In this document: positions 41,298 through 50,119 of the stretch, piece after piece
Numbering within the stretch: the first letter of the stretch is position 1
Layout of the letters: every line of letters starts with the position of its first letter
Source: Polyangium jinanense
GTDB lineage: Bacteria; Myxococcota; Polyangia; Polyangiales; Polyangiaceae
DNA: 64,000 nucleotides
Assembly (NCBI RefSeq): GCF_028435365.1
Contig: NZ_JAGTJJ010000034.1
Coordinates: 1 to 64,000 of the forward strand
Reading direction: 5' to 3'
Made by a program: the position numbers and the translations under genes
The notes under the pieces: generated by a model
Databases searched by the model: none
The model's input: the letters and a program-made list of their open reading frames with translations, nothing else
What the model was told of the DNA's origin: nothing

Positions 41298-43721
41298 TCA
41301 GAAGCAGAACACCTTGCAGAGGACCTCGCCCACGTCGTCCGCGACGTCGGTGACCCCGCCGGCCACGTCGTCCGCGAGGTCCTCGAGGTCCGACACGCCG
41401 CCCTCGAACCAGCCCAGGGTCGAATCGAGCGTCGAATTCACGACCGACCCGGCCGTCGAGGTCCAGTTCGTGAGCTCGGCGGCTGCATTCTCGGCCGTGG
41501 ACATGAGCGCGGTGCTGGCCGTCGCGGCGGCACTGTTGAGCTTCGAGCCGACCTCCTGGGTGGTTCCATGCAGCCAAACCGTCGACTCCCGCGCGGCCTC
41601 CCGCGTCCACACCACCGCGACGCCCGCGTGATGGCTGATCACGATACGGCCGTCGTTCACCGCGTCGACGAGGCCGACGCGGACGTCCGCGGTCCAGTCG
41701 ATTTGCCACGCGTGGAGGTTATAGGCCATGGTCAGGAGCGACTGGTTCCAGCCGACAACCCAGTTCTTCAGCGAATTGAACGAGGCGACGGCGTCGCTGC
41801 CCTTCACGTAGACGGAGACGCCGACCGGGACGACCACGAGCGGGACGCTGAACCCGTATTGCCCATCCTTGCCATACTTGAGCTCGCCGTACAGGCCCAC
41901 GCCGGCCGACAGGTTGAGCGACGCGGTCGTGCCGGAGGGATCACCCACGCCCGTCGTGAGGACGACGAGGTTCGATTCGAAGCCCAGCGAGACGCCGTCG
42001 TCCGTGAACATCGCGCCGGCCTGGCCGGAGCCGATCTCCACCGAGCTATACCCGAGCGCGTTCTGCGAGGAGCTCGAGAGGAGCGAGCCCGAATAGGTCA
42101 TGCCGTAGCGCGACGACTCGAAATCACCCGAAAACGTGCCCACCGCATACGTGCGCCCCTCGGGCAGGCCTTGGCGGGCCGCGTCGAGCTCGGCCGCCTC
42201 GACCGTCGTGCCCACGTTCGCCACGAGATCGGAGACCGTCGCGAGCAAACCCGCCTGCTGCGTGACGCTGAGCGTCTCCCAGAAGTCCGTGCCGACGCCG
42301 AAGTTGTATCCGGCCGTGCGCAACGCCTCGGCGATCACGAAGGGATCGGCCACGACGAACCCATTGCCGCCCGGCAGCTCGACGACGAGCAGGAGATCCG
42401 GGACGCTGTCGGCGTCGACGTCCTGATAGACGAACTTCATGGTCGGCGCCGGGACGTCGTCGAGGGCGTGCGTGAGGGCGAGGCGCGGGCCTTCGAGCGT
42501 CGTGCTCTCTTTCGCGGCGAACGCGAAGTTCAGGTACGGCGTGTATTTGGCGCGGATGAGAACGAGCGTGATCTTGCCGTTCGTGTCCGCGTTGATGAAA
42601 TCGACGAGCGCGTCGCTGGTGAACGAGACGGTCTTGCCCACGTCGGTGCGCTTCACCGTGAATTGCCCGAGCGAATCGACCTCCGAGTTCCGCACGCCGT
42701 CGGACGAGCTGTCGATCTCGTTCGAGAACGTCGCGTCGTTCGCCGTCGCCTCGTTGAAGCTCTCGGACGCCGCGCCGTCACGGATCCCGAAGACGGCAAA
42801 GTTCAAGCTCTCCGGGACCGTGCCGACGTCCTGGAAGTAATTCGCGACGTCGAGGCGCACGGTGGCCTTCTCGACCTTGGTGCCAGGCGTCATCTCGAAA
42901 CGAACCACGCCCTTGCGTGTATTGGCGTGCGTGCCGCCGTTGTTCTTCACGAGGATGTTGCTCTCGGCCCCGTGGACCGTCGCATCCCCGTAGCGAGCAT
43001 AGGTGTCCGCGCCTGCGCCGAGCGTCTCTTCGGCCTGAATGAAGAGGCGCGGCCCACTCAGGGTCGTGTGCTCCTTCGAGGCGAACGCAGTGTCGAAGCT
43101 GTTGCTCCGGAGGACACGCGTGATGATGAGCGTGATCACGCCGTCGCTATCGGCGTTGATGAAGTCGACCAGGGCCGCGCTCGAGAATCGCACGGTCTTG
43201 TTGAGGTCGGCCTGCGTGAGCGTGATCGTCCCGAGCGGGTCTTTCGCGGTCGTGGCGGGGTTACCGTCGAAGACGCCGGCCGCGGACGTGTTCATGCCCA
43301 CGGCGGTATTGGTGATGACGCCGAAGAAATTCGACCACTTGGCCGATTCCTCCTCGACGTCTTCCATGGATCCCGAAGCCTCGGCGAGGCCCCAGATCCG
43401 GAAGTCGCAGGAGAGCGCCTCGTCGAACCTGGAGAGGTCGAGGTAAAGCGCCGCGTCCGTGGCCTTGTCGGTTGGGTTGATCTGGAACCGCATGACGGCC
43501 GACACCGCGTTGTACGATTGGTCCGTGCTGGTGTTGCGCTTCATCTTGACGACGAGCTCGGTCGAGCCGCCGTAAGGGCCCGCGCTCTCGAGGTCCACGT
43601 GGGTGTCGTCGGTCGGCGTGACGACGGTGGCGCGGGCGATCGCCGCGTTCCCGACGAACGCGAGCGCAAATGCGATCCATCGCAAGAGGAAGGTCCTGAA
43701 GTGGTCGTGGCAGTGGTTCAC
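41298..43721 (-). CDS. Secreted protein with tandem DNRLRE domains
   Basis: Protein of 807 aa. A signal peptide spans about residues 1-31 (FLLRWIAFALAFVGNAAIARA). Two DNRLRE-type beta-sandwich domains follow (about 36-235 and 240-420), beginning THVDLESAGPYGGSTELVVK and ADTYARYGDATVHGAESNILVK, both ending in STTLEGPRL-like strands. This domain occurs in many secreted proteins and is thought to be structural. The C-terminal half holds a beta-rich region with GVGLYGELKYGKDG (about 600-640) and an acidic tail ending DDVGEVLCKVFCF. It may be a surface or outer-membrane-attached protein. Confidence 0.8.
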   Translation of the reverse strand: MNHCHDHFRTFLLRWIAFALAFVGNAAIARATVVTPTDDTHVDLESAGPYGGSTELVVKMKRNTSTDQSYNAVSAVMRFQINPTDKATDAALYLDLSRFDEALSCDFRIWGLAEASGSMEDVEEESAKWSNFFGVITNTAVGMNTSAAGVFDGNPATTAKDPLGTITLTQADLNKTVRFSSAALVDFINADSDGVITLIITRVLRSNSFDTAFASKEHTTLSGPRLFIQAEETLGAGADTYARYGDATVHGAESNILVKNNGGTHANTRKGVVRFEMTPGTKVEKATVRLDVANYFQDVGTVPESLNFAVFGIRDGAASESFNEATANDATFSNEIDSSSDGVRNSEVDSLGQFTVKRTDVGKTVSFTSDALVDFINADTNGKITLVLIRAKYTPYLNFAFAAKESTTLEGPRLALTHALDDVPAPTMKFVYQDVDADSVPDLLLVVELPGGNGFVVADPFVIAEALRTAGYNFGVGTDFWETLSVTQQAGLLATVSDLVANVGTTVEAAELDAARQGLPEGRTYAVGTFSGDFESSRYGMTYSGSLLSSSSQNALGYSSVEIGSGQAGAMFTDDGVSLGFESNLVVLTTGVGDPSGTTASLNLSAGVGLYGELKYGKDGQYGFSVPLVVVPVGVSVYVKGSDAVASFNSLKNWVVGWNQSLLTMAYNLHAWQIDWTADVRVGLVDAVNDGRIVISHHAGVAVVWTREAARESTVWLHGTTQEVGSKLNSAAATASTALMSTAENAAAELTNWTSTAGSVVNSTLDSTLGWFEGGVSDLEDLADDVAGGVTDVADDVGEVLCKVFCF

Positions 43722-43819
43722 GGTGCCTCCGAAGGTCGTCGAGGCGGGCTCATCGGCGCCTCACGAATCGAACCTAGCTCGACGCCAAATCTCCACAATG
43801 GCCAGGGTTCGCCACGGGA

Positions 43820-43835
43820 TGTCCACGCGTGGACA
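43820..43835. promoter_or_regulatory. Perfect 16-base palindrome in LysR upstream region
   Basis: TGTCCACGCGTGGACA is a perfect palindrome, extended on both sides by GG/CC after a one-base mismatch. It lies 85 bases upstream of the DNRLRE start codon on one side and 111 bases upstream of the LysR ATG on the other. An outer pair TCTCCAC (43790-43796) and GTGGAGA (43844-43850) frames it loosely. It could be the LysR autoregulatory site, but it lacks a clear T-N11-A. Confidence 0.5.
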
Positions 43836-43946
43836 CCCTCGAAGTGGAGATGGCCGAGCCGCGTCGTTCGATGGTAGGCTCGGCCTGACGATGGGGGCAT
43901 GGCATGGCCAATCTCGGCCACCCGGTGCTCCGGAAACGAACATCTC

Positions 43947-44834
43947 ATGGACCTCGAAGAGCTCCGAGCCTTTCTCGCGGTGGCCGAGGCCGGCTCGTTC
44001 CTGGCCGCGGCGACGTCCCTCCACATGCCGCGCGCGACCTTGCGCCGGAGGATCGATCAACTCGAAGCGCGCGCCGGTGTGCCCCTCGTCGATCGGACGC
44101 GGGACGGGGTCTCCCTCACCGAGGCGGGCAAACTCCTGGCGGCGCGCGGGCGGCTGATGGTGCAGGAGTCGAACGCGCTCCTGCAATCGGTCCGCGAGGC
44201 CGGATCCGAGCCGGCCGGCGTGCTTCGTGTCCTCTTGCCCGTGGGTTTGCCCCCGCAGCTCCTTCTCCACGTGCACGGCATCGCGCGCAAGTACCCGCGC
44301 CTCGCCTTCCGGCTGCATTTCAGCGACAATCCCGTCGGGGGTCTCATGGAGAACGTGGACCTCGCCCTCCATTTCGGCGACACGAGCCCCGCGGGGCCGT
44401 GGGTCTCACGCGAGCTCATGCGCGTCCGCATGTGGCTGGTCGCGTCGCGTGAATACCTCGCACGGCGCGGAACACCGCGATTCATCGAGGAGCTCGCGAA
44501 TCACGATTTGCTCGCCTGGGAGGCACCGGGCGAGGATGGACGATCGTGGCCGCTGCTCCGCGGCGGCACGTTCCCGGTCGCGCCGATCGTCACAGCGCAA
44601 GACATTCACGTGATTCGGCAGATGGCGGTCGCGGGACGCGGAATCGCGCTCGTCCCCGACCCCGGGATCCCCGACGACGGGGTCCCCGCGGGCACGATCG
44701 TCTCGGTCCTGCCGGACGTCGTGGGCCGGGAAATCGGATTCCGTGTTGTCGTGCCGGCCGTGCTCTCCGAGATCCCGCGCATCAAGGCGATGCTCGATCT
44801 GCTGGAGCCATTTCTCGGGAAACTCGGGCTGTGA
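43947..44834 (+). CDS. LysR-family transcriptional regulator
   Basis: Protein of 295 aa, standard LysR size, from ATG 43947. The winged helix-turn-helix occupies residues 1 to about 60 (MDLEELRAFLAVAEAGSFL, PRATLRRRIDQLEARAGVPLVDRT). The effector-binding domain (about 90-290) contains VLRVLLPVGLPPQLLL and the DLALHFGDTSPAGPW segment. The target is unknown. It is divergent from the DNRLRE gene, 225 bases away, so autoregulation through that gap is likely. It converges with the permease gene 17 bases later. Confidence 0.9.
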   Translation: MDLEELRAFLAVAEAGSFLAAATSLHMPRATLRRRIDQLEARAGVPLVDRTRDGVSLTEAGKLLAARGRLMVQESNALLQSVREAGSEPAGVLRVLLPVGLPPQLLLHVHGIARKYPRLAFRLHFSDNPVGGLMENVDLALHFGDTSPAGPWVSRELMRVRMWLVASREYLARRGTPRFIEELANHDLLAWEAPGEDGRSWPLLRGGTFPVAPIVTAQDIHVIRQMAVAGRGIALVPDPGIPDDGVPAGTIVSVLPDVVGREIGFRVVVPAVLSEIPRIKAMLDLLEPFLGKLGL

Positions 44835-44851
44835 TGGTCAGCGACGGCGTT

Positions 44852-46201
44852 TCACGGGCTCCGGGGATCGGCGTGAGCGGCGTCTTTTGAGGATTCTCTC
44901 CCGCGGGCGAACACCGCGTGGAGCAGGATGCCGGTCACGCTGCCGGCCGTGATGCCGCTTTGCAGGATCACCTGAAGCCACGGGGGCAAACTTCGCCAGA
45001 ACCCCGGAGCGCTGAGCGGGATGAGGCCCACGGCCAGGGTCGCGGCGACGATCAATCCATTCATGCGCCCCTGCTCGCTGTCGAAATCGACCCGCGACAG
45101 CGTGCGCAACCCGCTCGCGGCCACCTGCCCGAACATGAGCAGCCCCGCCCCGCCGAGCACGGGCGCCGGAATCGCCGCGACGAGCGCCGAGAGTTTCGGC
45201 AAGAGGCCGAGCACGACGAGGATCAGGCCCGCCGCCGCGACGACCCAGCGGCTCCGCACGCGCGAGAGCGCCACGAGGCCCACGTTCTGCGCATACGCGG
45301 TGTACGGAAATGCATTCAGCACGCCGCCGAGCATCGTGGACAAACCATCGGCGCGCAGGCCGCGCGCGAGCGCCTCGGGCGTCAAGGGCCTTCCCGTGAG
45401 CTCGCCGAGCGCCACGAAATCCCCTGTCGATTCCACCATGACGACCAGCATGACGAGGGCCATCGAGGCCACCGCCCCCGGATCAAAATGCGGAAGCCCG
45501 AATGCGAAGGGCTTGGTCACGGCGATCCATTGCGCCTCGCGCACGCCCGCGAGATCGAGCTTGCCGAGCGCCGCCGCGATGAGCGTCCCCGACACGAGCC
45601 CGAGCAGCACGGCCACGCCTTGCCAGAATCCCGTGAGCACGCGTTTGTAGAGAAGAACCAGCGCGAACGTGGTGAACGCGAGCCCGAGCGCCGCCGGCGC
45701 GCCGAAATCGGGGGACGACGGATCCCCGCCGCCCGCCCAGCGCACGGCGACGGGGAGCAAGGAAATCCCGATGAGCGTGATGATGCTGCCCGTCACGACC
45801 GGCGGGAAAAACCGGAGCAATCGCGCGAAAAACGGCGCGACGAGCAAGGTCAGCGCGCCGGCCGCGATGACGGCGCCGTACACGGAAGGGAGGCCGCCCG
45901 TCTTGCCAATGAGGATCATCGGGCCGACGGCGGCGAACGTACACCCCTGGATGACCGGCAATCGCACGCCGAAGCCCGGAAAGCCCACGGTCTGCACGAG
46001 CGTCGCGAGGCCGCAGGTGAAGAGGTCGGCGCCGATCAGATAGACGAGCTCTTCCCGCGAGAGGCCGAGGGCGCCGGCGACGATGAGCGGCACCGCGACG
46101 GCGCCGGCGTACATGGCGAGCACGTGCTGGAGGCCATACGCGAGAAGGCGCGGCAGCGGCAGCCACGCGTCGACGGGATCGGGGGCACTTTGCGAGGCCA
46201 T
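44852..46201 (-). CDS. NCS2-family uracil/xanthine permease
   Basis: Protein of 449 aa with about 12-14 membrane helices, starting at ATG 46201. NCS2 signatures: QHVLAMYAGAVAVPLIVAGAL at the start, GFPGFGVRLPVIQGCTFAAVGPM, then VVMVESTGDFVALGELTGRPL (helix 8) and QNVGLVALSRVRSRWVVAAAG (helix 10, which ends in the usual nucleobase-binding region). The family imports purine or pyrimidine bases with protons or sodium. The residue pattern suggests a purine/uric-acid-type member, but the exact base cannot be told. It is 81 bases downstream of the S28 peptidase on the same strand. Confidence 0.9.
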   Translation of the reverse strand: MASQSAPDPVDAWLPLPRLLAYGLQHVLAMYAGAVAVPLIVAGALGLSREELVYLIGADLFTCGLATLVQTVGFPGFGVRLPVIQGCTFAAVGPMILIGKTGGLPSVYGAVIAAGALTLLVAPFFARLLRFFPPVVTGSIITLIGISLLPVAVRWAGGGDPSSPDFGAPAALGLAFTTFALVLLYKRVLTGFWQGVAVLLGLVSGTLIAAALGKLDLAGVREAQWIAVTKPFAFGLPHFDPGAVASMALVMLVVMVESTGDFVALGELTGRPLTPEALARGLRADGLSTMLGGVLNAFPYTAYAQNVGLVALSRVRSRWVVAAAGLILVVLGLLPKLSALVAAIPAPVLGGAGLLMFGQVAASGLRTLSRVDFDSEQGRMNGLIVAATLAVGLIPLSAPGFWRSLPPWLQVILQSGITAGSVTGILLHAVFARGRESSKDAAHADPRSP

Positions 46202-46282
46202 GGCCGAGGATCGCCCCGCGCGGCCGCGAACGCAAGACCCGGGCAAGCGCGCCCGCGGCCGTGATGGGCTCGACAATCGTCC

Positions 46283-47731
46283 TCAGCGCAGCGGCAAGCG
46301 GAAGCGCGCCCCCGGGCCCTCGTCTTCCTCGACTTCCGGCGCGAGCGGCGCGGCCATCCGGGCGGCCGAAGGATCGAACGGCACGTCGGCCCAATCGAAG
46401 ATGCGGCTCATCGCGTGCAATCGCTCGTCCTCGGGCAGGTCTGCGATGTCCACGCCGTGGTGCCCGTCGGGCACGATGTACCGGAATGCGTCGTTCTTCG
46501 CCCGGGCCTCGAACGGGTTGGTGCTCCAAGGATCGTTTTCACCATAGATGAAGAGCATCCGCTCGCCACGCACCCACGTCCGCGCTTCGATGTGCGCCAT
46601 GAGGCCGTAGTCGAACGGGATCGTCACCGGCACGGGCGTCAGGTTTTTCGCTTGATCCTCCCCCGGATACCGCAAGAGGTCCATCAAGGGGGCCTCGTCG
46701 AAACGCGGATGGCCGAGCTGGGTGGCCGACTGGTAGAAATAGGGCCCGTAGTACACGTTGATGGTCTCGTCGTCGTAGTTGAACGGGGCGCCGAGGTAGT
46801 CGACGAAGAAGTGAAGCAGCTCCTCGTCGCTCGCGTCCGGCGCTGGGAGATGAGGTTCGCAGAAATCCACGGGGCAGAACTGCCAGTAGAAAAACGAGGC
46901 CTCGACGACGCCGAACTCGAAGGCCCGGTCGGCCCCCACGATATCGTACGTGAGGCCCCACTCGGCCATCTCCGCCACCATCATCGGCACGATCTGCTCA
47001 CGCCGGGCCAAAAGGGCGCGCTGGTATGCGATCAACCTCGCCCGCATCACCGGGTCCCCCACCTGACGGATGAAGGTGACGTACCGCGGATCGCTCGGCG
47101 AATAGGTGGACGGCGACACGTAGGCGACCGTGCCGTCCACGTCGTCCGGGTGGTAGTAGCGATGATAGATCGAGGTCATGCCGCCCTTGCTGGAGGCGCC
47201 GGAAATCCAGCGACCTGAATAGACGGGCCTGAACGCCTGCGCGATCCGGTGATGATCGCCAGCGGCCTGCTCGATATCGAGGTGCTCGTACGTCGGGCCC
47301 GGAGGCACGGATTCGCCATAGTAGCGGTGCTCGACGTAGATCTGATTGCCCTGGAGCATGGCCGCGACCTCGCCCTCGATCACCCTCCGCGTGTTCACGG
47401 CATACCCGCTGGTGAGGAACGACGTGGGCGCGTCGAAGGAGCGATGCAGAAGGGCGATTTTCTGGGTGAAGCGCGGTCCGTCCGGGTCGTGGTGATCCAC
47501 GGGCTGCTCGAACTTGAGCACGAAGAAACGCGTGCCCGGGATGTTCGAGGGGTTCTCGCTGACCACCGTGAGCCCGGGGATCGACGCGAGCTCGGCGAGG
47601 ACCTCGTCGGTCACGGCCGCCTGCGCAGCGGCGACGGATTCGTCCAGCGAAGGGCCCTCTCCGGTGCCGCACGCGGCGACGCCGAAAGCGAGGAGGATCG
47701 ATATCACGGGAAAGGTACGATTTTGCCGCAT
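46283..47731 (-). CDS. Family S28-type serine peptidase lipoprotein (tripeptidyl aminopeptidase-like)
   Basis: Protein of 482 aa. ATG 47731 is preferred because AAAGG sits about 8 bases upstream; ATGs at 47737 and 47746 are alternatives. The start RQNRTFPVISILLAFGVAAC is a lipoprotein signal. The mature part matches the S28/PS-10 peptidases: QPVDHHDPDGPRFTQK, nucleophile Ser in ISGASSKGGMTSIYHRYY (about residue 175), Asp in YGENDPWSTNP and His in PDGHHGVDI. These enzymes cut short peptides from N-termini outside the cell. It is divergent from the benzoate-CoA ligase gene. Confidence 0.88.
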   Translation of the reverse strand: MRQNRTFPVISILLAFGVAACGTGEGPSLDESVAAAQAAVTDEVLAELASIPGLTVVSENPSNIPGTRFFVLKFEQPVDHHDPDGPRFTQKIALLHRSFDAPTSFLTSGYAVNTRRVIEGEVAAMLQGNQIYVEHRYYGESVPPGPTYEHLDIEQAAGDHHRIAQAFRPVYSGRWISGASSKGGMTSIYHRYYHPDDVDGTVAYVSPSTYSPSDPRYVTFIRQVGDPVMRARLIAYQRALLARREQIVPMMVAEMAEWGLTYDIVGADRAFEFGVVEASFFYWQFCPVDFCEPHLPAPDASDEELLHFFVDYLGAPFNYDDETINVYYGPYFYQSATQLGHPRFDEAPLMDLLRYPGEDQAKNLTPVPVTIPFDYGLMAHIEARTWVRGERMLFIYGENDPWSTNPFEARAKNDAFRYIVPDGHHGVDIADLPEDERLHAMSRIFDWADVPFDPSAARMAAPLAPEVEEDEGPGARFRLPLR

Positions 47732-47966
47732 GTCCATGCCTTTCATTTTGGCAATCGGCGTGCCGGGCGTCACGCCTCGCAGCAACGCCATGCCCGCGCG
47801 CCCCTCCGGTCCCCGTGCACATGTCGAGCAACCGGCTTGCGCGAATCGCGCAAACCGGACGTCGACATCGCGCGATTCGTGCAGTCGAGGACGCGCGTGC
47901 CGGCTCTGACGCGGCGCATGAATCGCCGAACAAGCGGGGCGCGACCTGTGGTACGCTCCCGTCACG

Positions 47967-49538
47967 ATGTCCGCGCCCTCCCCTGCCCTCACGTTCCCCC
48001 GCGTGTACAACGCAGCCGAGCATTTCATCGATCGGCACCTCGCCGAGGGGCGCGGCGACAAGACCGCGGTCATCGACCCTCAAGGCGCCGTCACCTACGC
48101 GGAGCTCGCCGAACGCGTGAACCGCGCGGGAAACGCGCTCCGCGGGCTCGGCGTCCGGATGGAGGAGCGGGTGCTCTTGTGCCTGCTCGACGGCCGTGAT
48201 TTCCCCGCCGTCTTTTTCGGGACGATGAAGATCGGCGCCGTCCCGGTGCCCGTGAACACACTCCTACAGCCCGACGATTACGCGTACTTGCTCGATGACA
48301 GCCGCGCCCGCGTGCTCGTCCTCTCGTCCTCACTTTATCCGAAATTCGAGCAGCTCCTCGGGAAGGCGCAATTCCTCCAGCACGTGGTGCTCGTGGGCGA
48401 GGAAGACGAGACCTCCGGAAAACACGCGCACCTCGGCGCGCTCCTCCGCGCCGCCGAACCCACGCTCGCGGCCGCGCCGACGACGCCGGATGACGTGGCC
48501 TTCTGGCTCTACTCGTCCGGCTCGACCGGCCGACCGAAAGGCGCGGTGCACCTGCATTCCCATCTCCAGCAGACCGCCGTTCTTTATGGAGAGCGCGTGC
48601 TCGGGATCACCCCCGACGACGTGGTCTTCTCGGCGGCGAAATCGTTTTTCGCGTACGGCCTCGGCAATGGGATCACCTTCCCCTTCCACGTCGGCGCGAC
48701 CGCCGTCTACCAGCCCGACCGCGCGACGCCCGACACCGTGATGCGCGTGCTCCGCGAAAAACGCCCCACTATTTTTTACGGCGTCCCCACGCTCTACGCC
48801 TCGATCCTCGCCGATCCCAAAAACAACCGCGAGACCGGCTCCGATCGCCTCCGCGTCTGCGTCTCCGCGGGTGAGGCCTTGCCCAAGGAGATAGGCGAAA
48901 AATGGCTTCTGCGCTTCGGCGCGCACATCCTCGACGGGATCGGCTCCACCGAGATGCTCCACATCTTCATGAGCAATCGGCTTGGCGACGTGCGATACGG
49001 GACCTCGGGCCGCCCCGTCCCCGGCTACGACGTGAAGCTCGTCGACGATGCGGGCGAGCCCGTGCCCGACGGCGAGGACGGCTCGCTCTGGGTACGCGGG
49101 CCGTCGAGCTGCGTGGCCTACTGGAACCAGCGGCAAAAAAGCCTCGACACGTTCCACGGCGCCTGGACCCGCACGGGCGACCGATACGTGCGCGACGCCG
49201 AGGGTTATTTTACGTATGCAGGGCGAAGTGACGACATGCTCAAGGTGTCGGGGATCTGGGTCTCGCCGTTCGAGGTCGAGAGCGCCCTCACCGCGCACGA
49301 GGCCGTGCTCGAAGCCGCGGTCGTGGGCCACGCCGACGAGGCGAAGCTCGTCAAGCCCAAGGCCTTCGTGGTGCTGAAGCGGCCGGACGAAGCGTCGCCG
49401 GCGCTCGCGGACGCGCTGAAGGATTTCGTGAAGGGGCGGCTCGCGCCCTACAAATACCCGCGCTGGATCGAGTTCGTGCGCGAGCTGCCGAAGACGGCGA
49501 CGGGGAAGATCCAGCGTTACAAGCTGCGGGAGGGATGA
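47967..49538 (+). CDS. Benzoate-CoA ligase-family protein
   Basis: Protein of 523 aa, an acyl-AMP-forming ligase. The AMP-binding core YSSGSTGRPKGAVHLHSH lies near residue 178, YGVPTLYASIL and GIGSTEMLHIFMSN near 270-335, and the catalytic lysine region PKTATGKIQRYKLREG at the C-terminus. The HIFMSN and SSxCVAYWNQ segments are typical of the benzoate-CoA ligase subgroup (BadA, BclA), which makes benzoyl- or hydroxybenzoyl-CoA from the acid, ATP and CoA. Substrate specificity is not settled. Its last 22 bases overlap the end of the TetR gene on the other strand. No other benzoate-degradation gene is in view. Confidence 0.88.
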   Translation: MSAPSPALTFPRVYNAAEHFIDRHLAEGRGDKTAVIDPQGAVTYAELAERVNRAGNALRGLGVRMEERVLLCLLDGRDFPAVFFGTMKIGAVPVPVNTLLQPDDYAYLLDDSRARVLVLSSSLYPKFEQLLGKAQFLQHVVLVGEEDETSGKHAHLGALLRAAEPTLAAAPTTPDDVAFWLYSSGSTGRPKGAVHLHSHLQQTAVLYGERVLGITPDDVVFSAAKSFFAYGLGNGITFPFHVGATAVYQPDRATPDTVMRVLREKRPTIFYGVPTLYASILADPKNNRETGSDRLRVCVSAGEALPKEIGEKWLLRFGAHILDGIGSTEMLHIFMSNRLGDVRYGTSGRPVPGYDVKLVDDAGEPVPDGEDGSLWVRGPSSCVAYWNQRQKSLDTFHGAWTRTGDRYVRDAEGYFTYAGRSDDMLKVSGIWVSPFEVESALTAHEAVLEAAVVGHADEAKLVKPKAFVVLKRPDEASPALADALKDFVKGRLAPYKYPRWIEFVRELPKTATGKIQRYKLREG

Positions 49539-50119
49539 GGTCTCGCGCGGATCCCGTCGAGCAAGAGCGCCTTGCAGTGGGCGAAGGCCTCGGGAAAACT
49601 CATCCCGAGCGCGGCGAGGACGTCCGGGCGGAGGATGTTCTGCACGTTGTTGATGACGATACGGACGACGAAATCCTCGGGCACGTCGGGCCGGAAGACG
49701 CCCGCGCGTTTGCCCGCGGAGAAGAGCGCCCGCGAGCGCGTGTGGACGACCTTGCTCCGCCATTGATCAACGCGCGTCCAGAGCGAAGGCGCGTCGCGCT
49801 GCAGATCGGTGAGCAGCGGCCCGCGCGCCTCTTCGTAGCCGGCGGCGACGATACGCATGAAGCGCTCGAGTTTGTCCTCGAAGCCCAAGCTCGTATCGTC
49901 GAGCACGGCCGCGAGCTCGGCGTCGATCGCAATGAACGTGGCGTCGATGACCGCTTCGCAGAGCTCCTCCTTGCTCGCGAAATGGCGGTAGAGCGTCTTT
50001 TTGCTCATGGCGAGCTCGCTCGCGATCTCGTCCATCGTGACGCGGCCGAACCCGTGCGCGAAAAAGAGACGGCGCGCGGCGGCGAGGATGCGGCCGCGCG
50101 CCTCCGCCTCGGCCGTCAC
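49517..50119 (-). CDS. TetR-family regulator cotranscribed with P450
   Basis: Protein of 200 aa starting at GTG 50119, which overlaps the P450 stop codon by four bases (GTGA). That overlap settles the start and makes the two genes one transcript. The HTH region reads GRILAAARRLFFAHGFGRVTMDEIASELAMSKKTLYRHFASKEEL (residues about 8-52), a TetR/AcrR signature. The C-terminal part is all-helical. It may repress its own operon, and a candidate site lies upstream of the P450 gene. The end overlaps the ligase gene tail to tail. Confidence 0.9.
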   Translation of the reverse strand: MTAEAEARGRILAAARRLFFAHGFGRVTMDEIASELAMSKKTLYRHFASKEELCEAVIDATFIAIDAELAAVLDDTSLGFEDKLERFMRIVAAGYEEARGPLLTDLQRDAPSLWTRVDQWRSKVVHTRSRALFSAGKRAGVFRPDVPEDFVVRIVINNVQNILRPDVLAALGMSFPEAFAHCKALLLDGIRARPHPSRSL

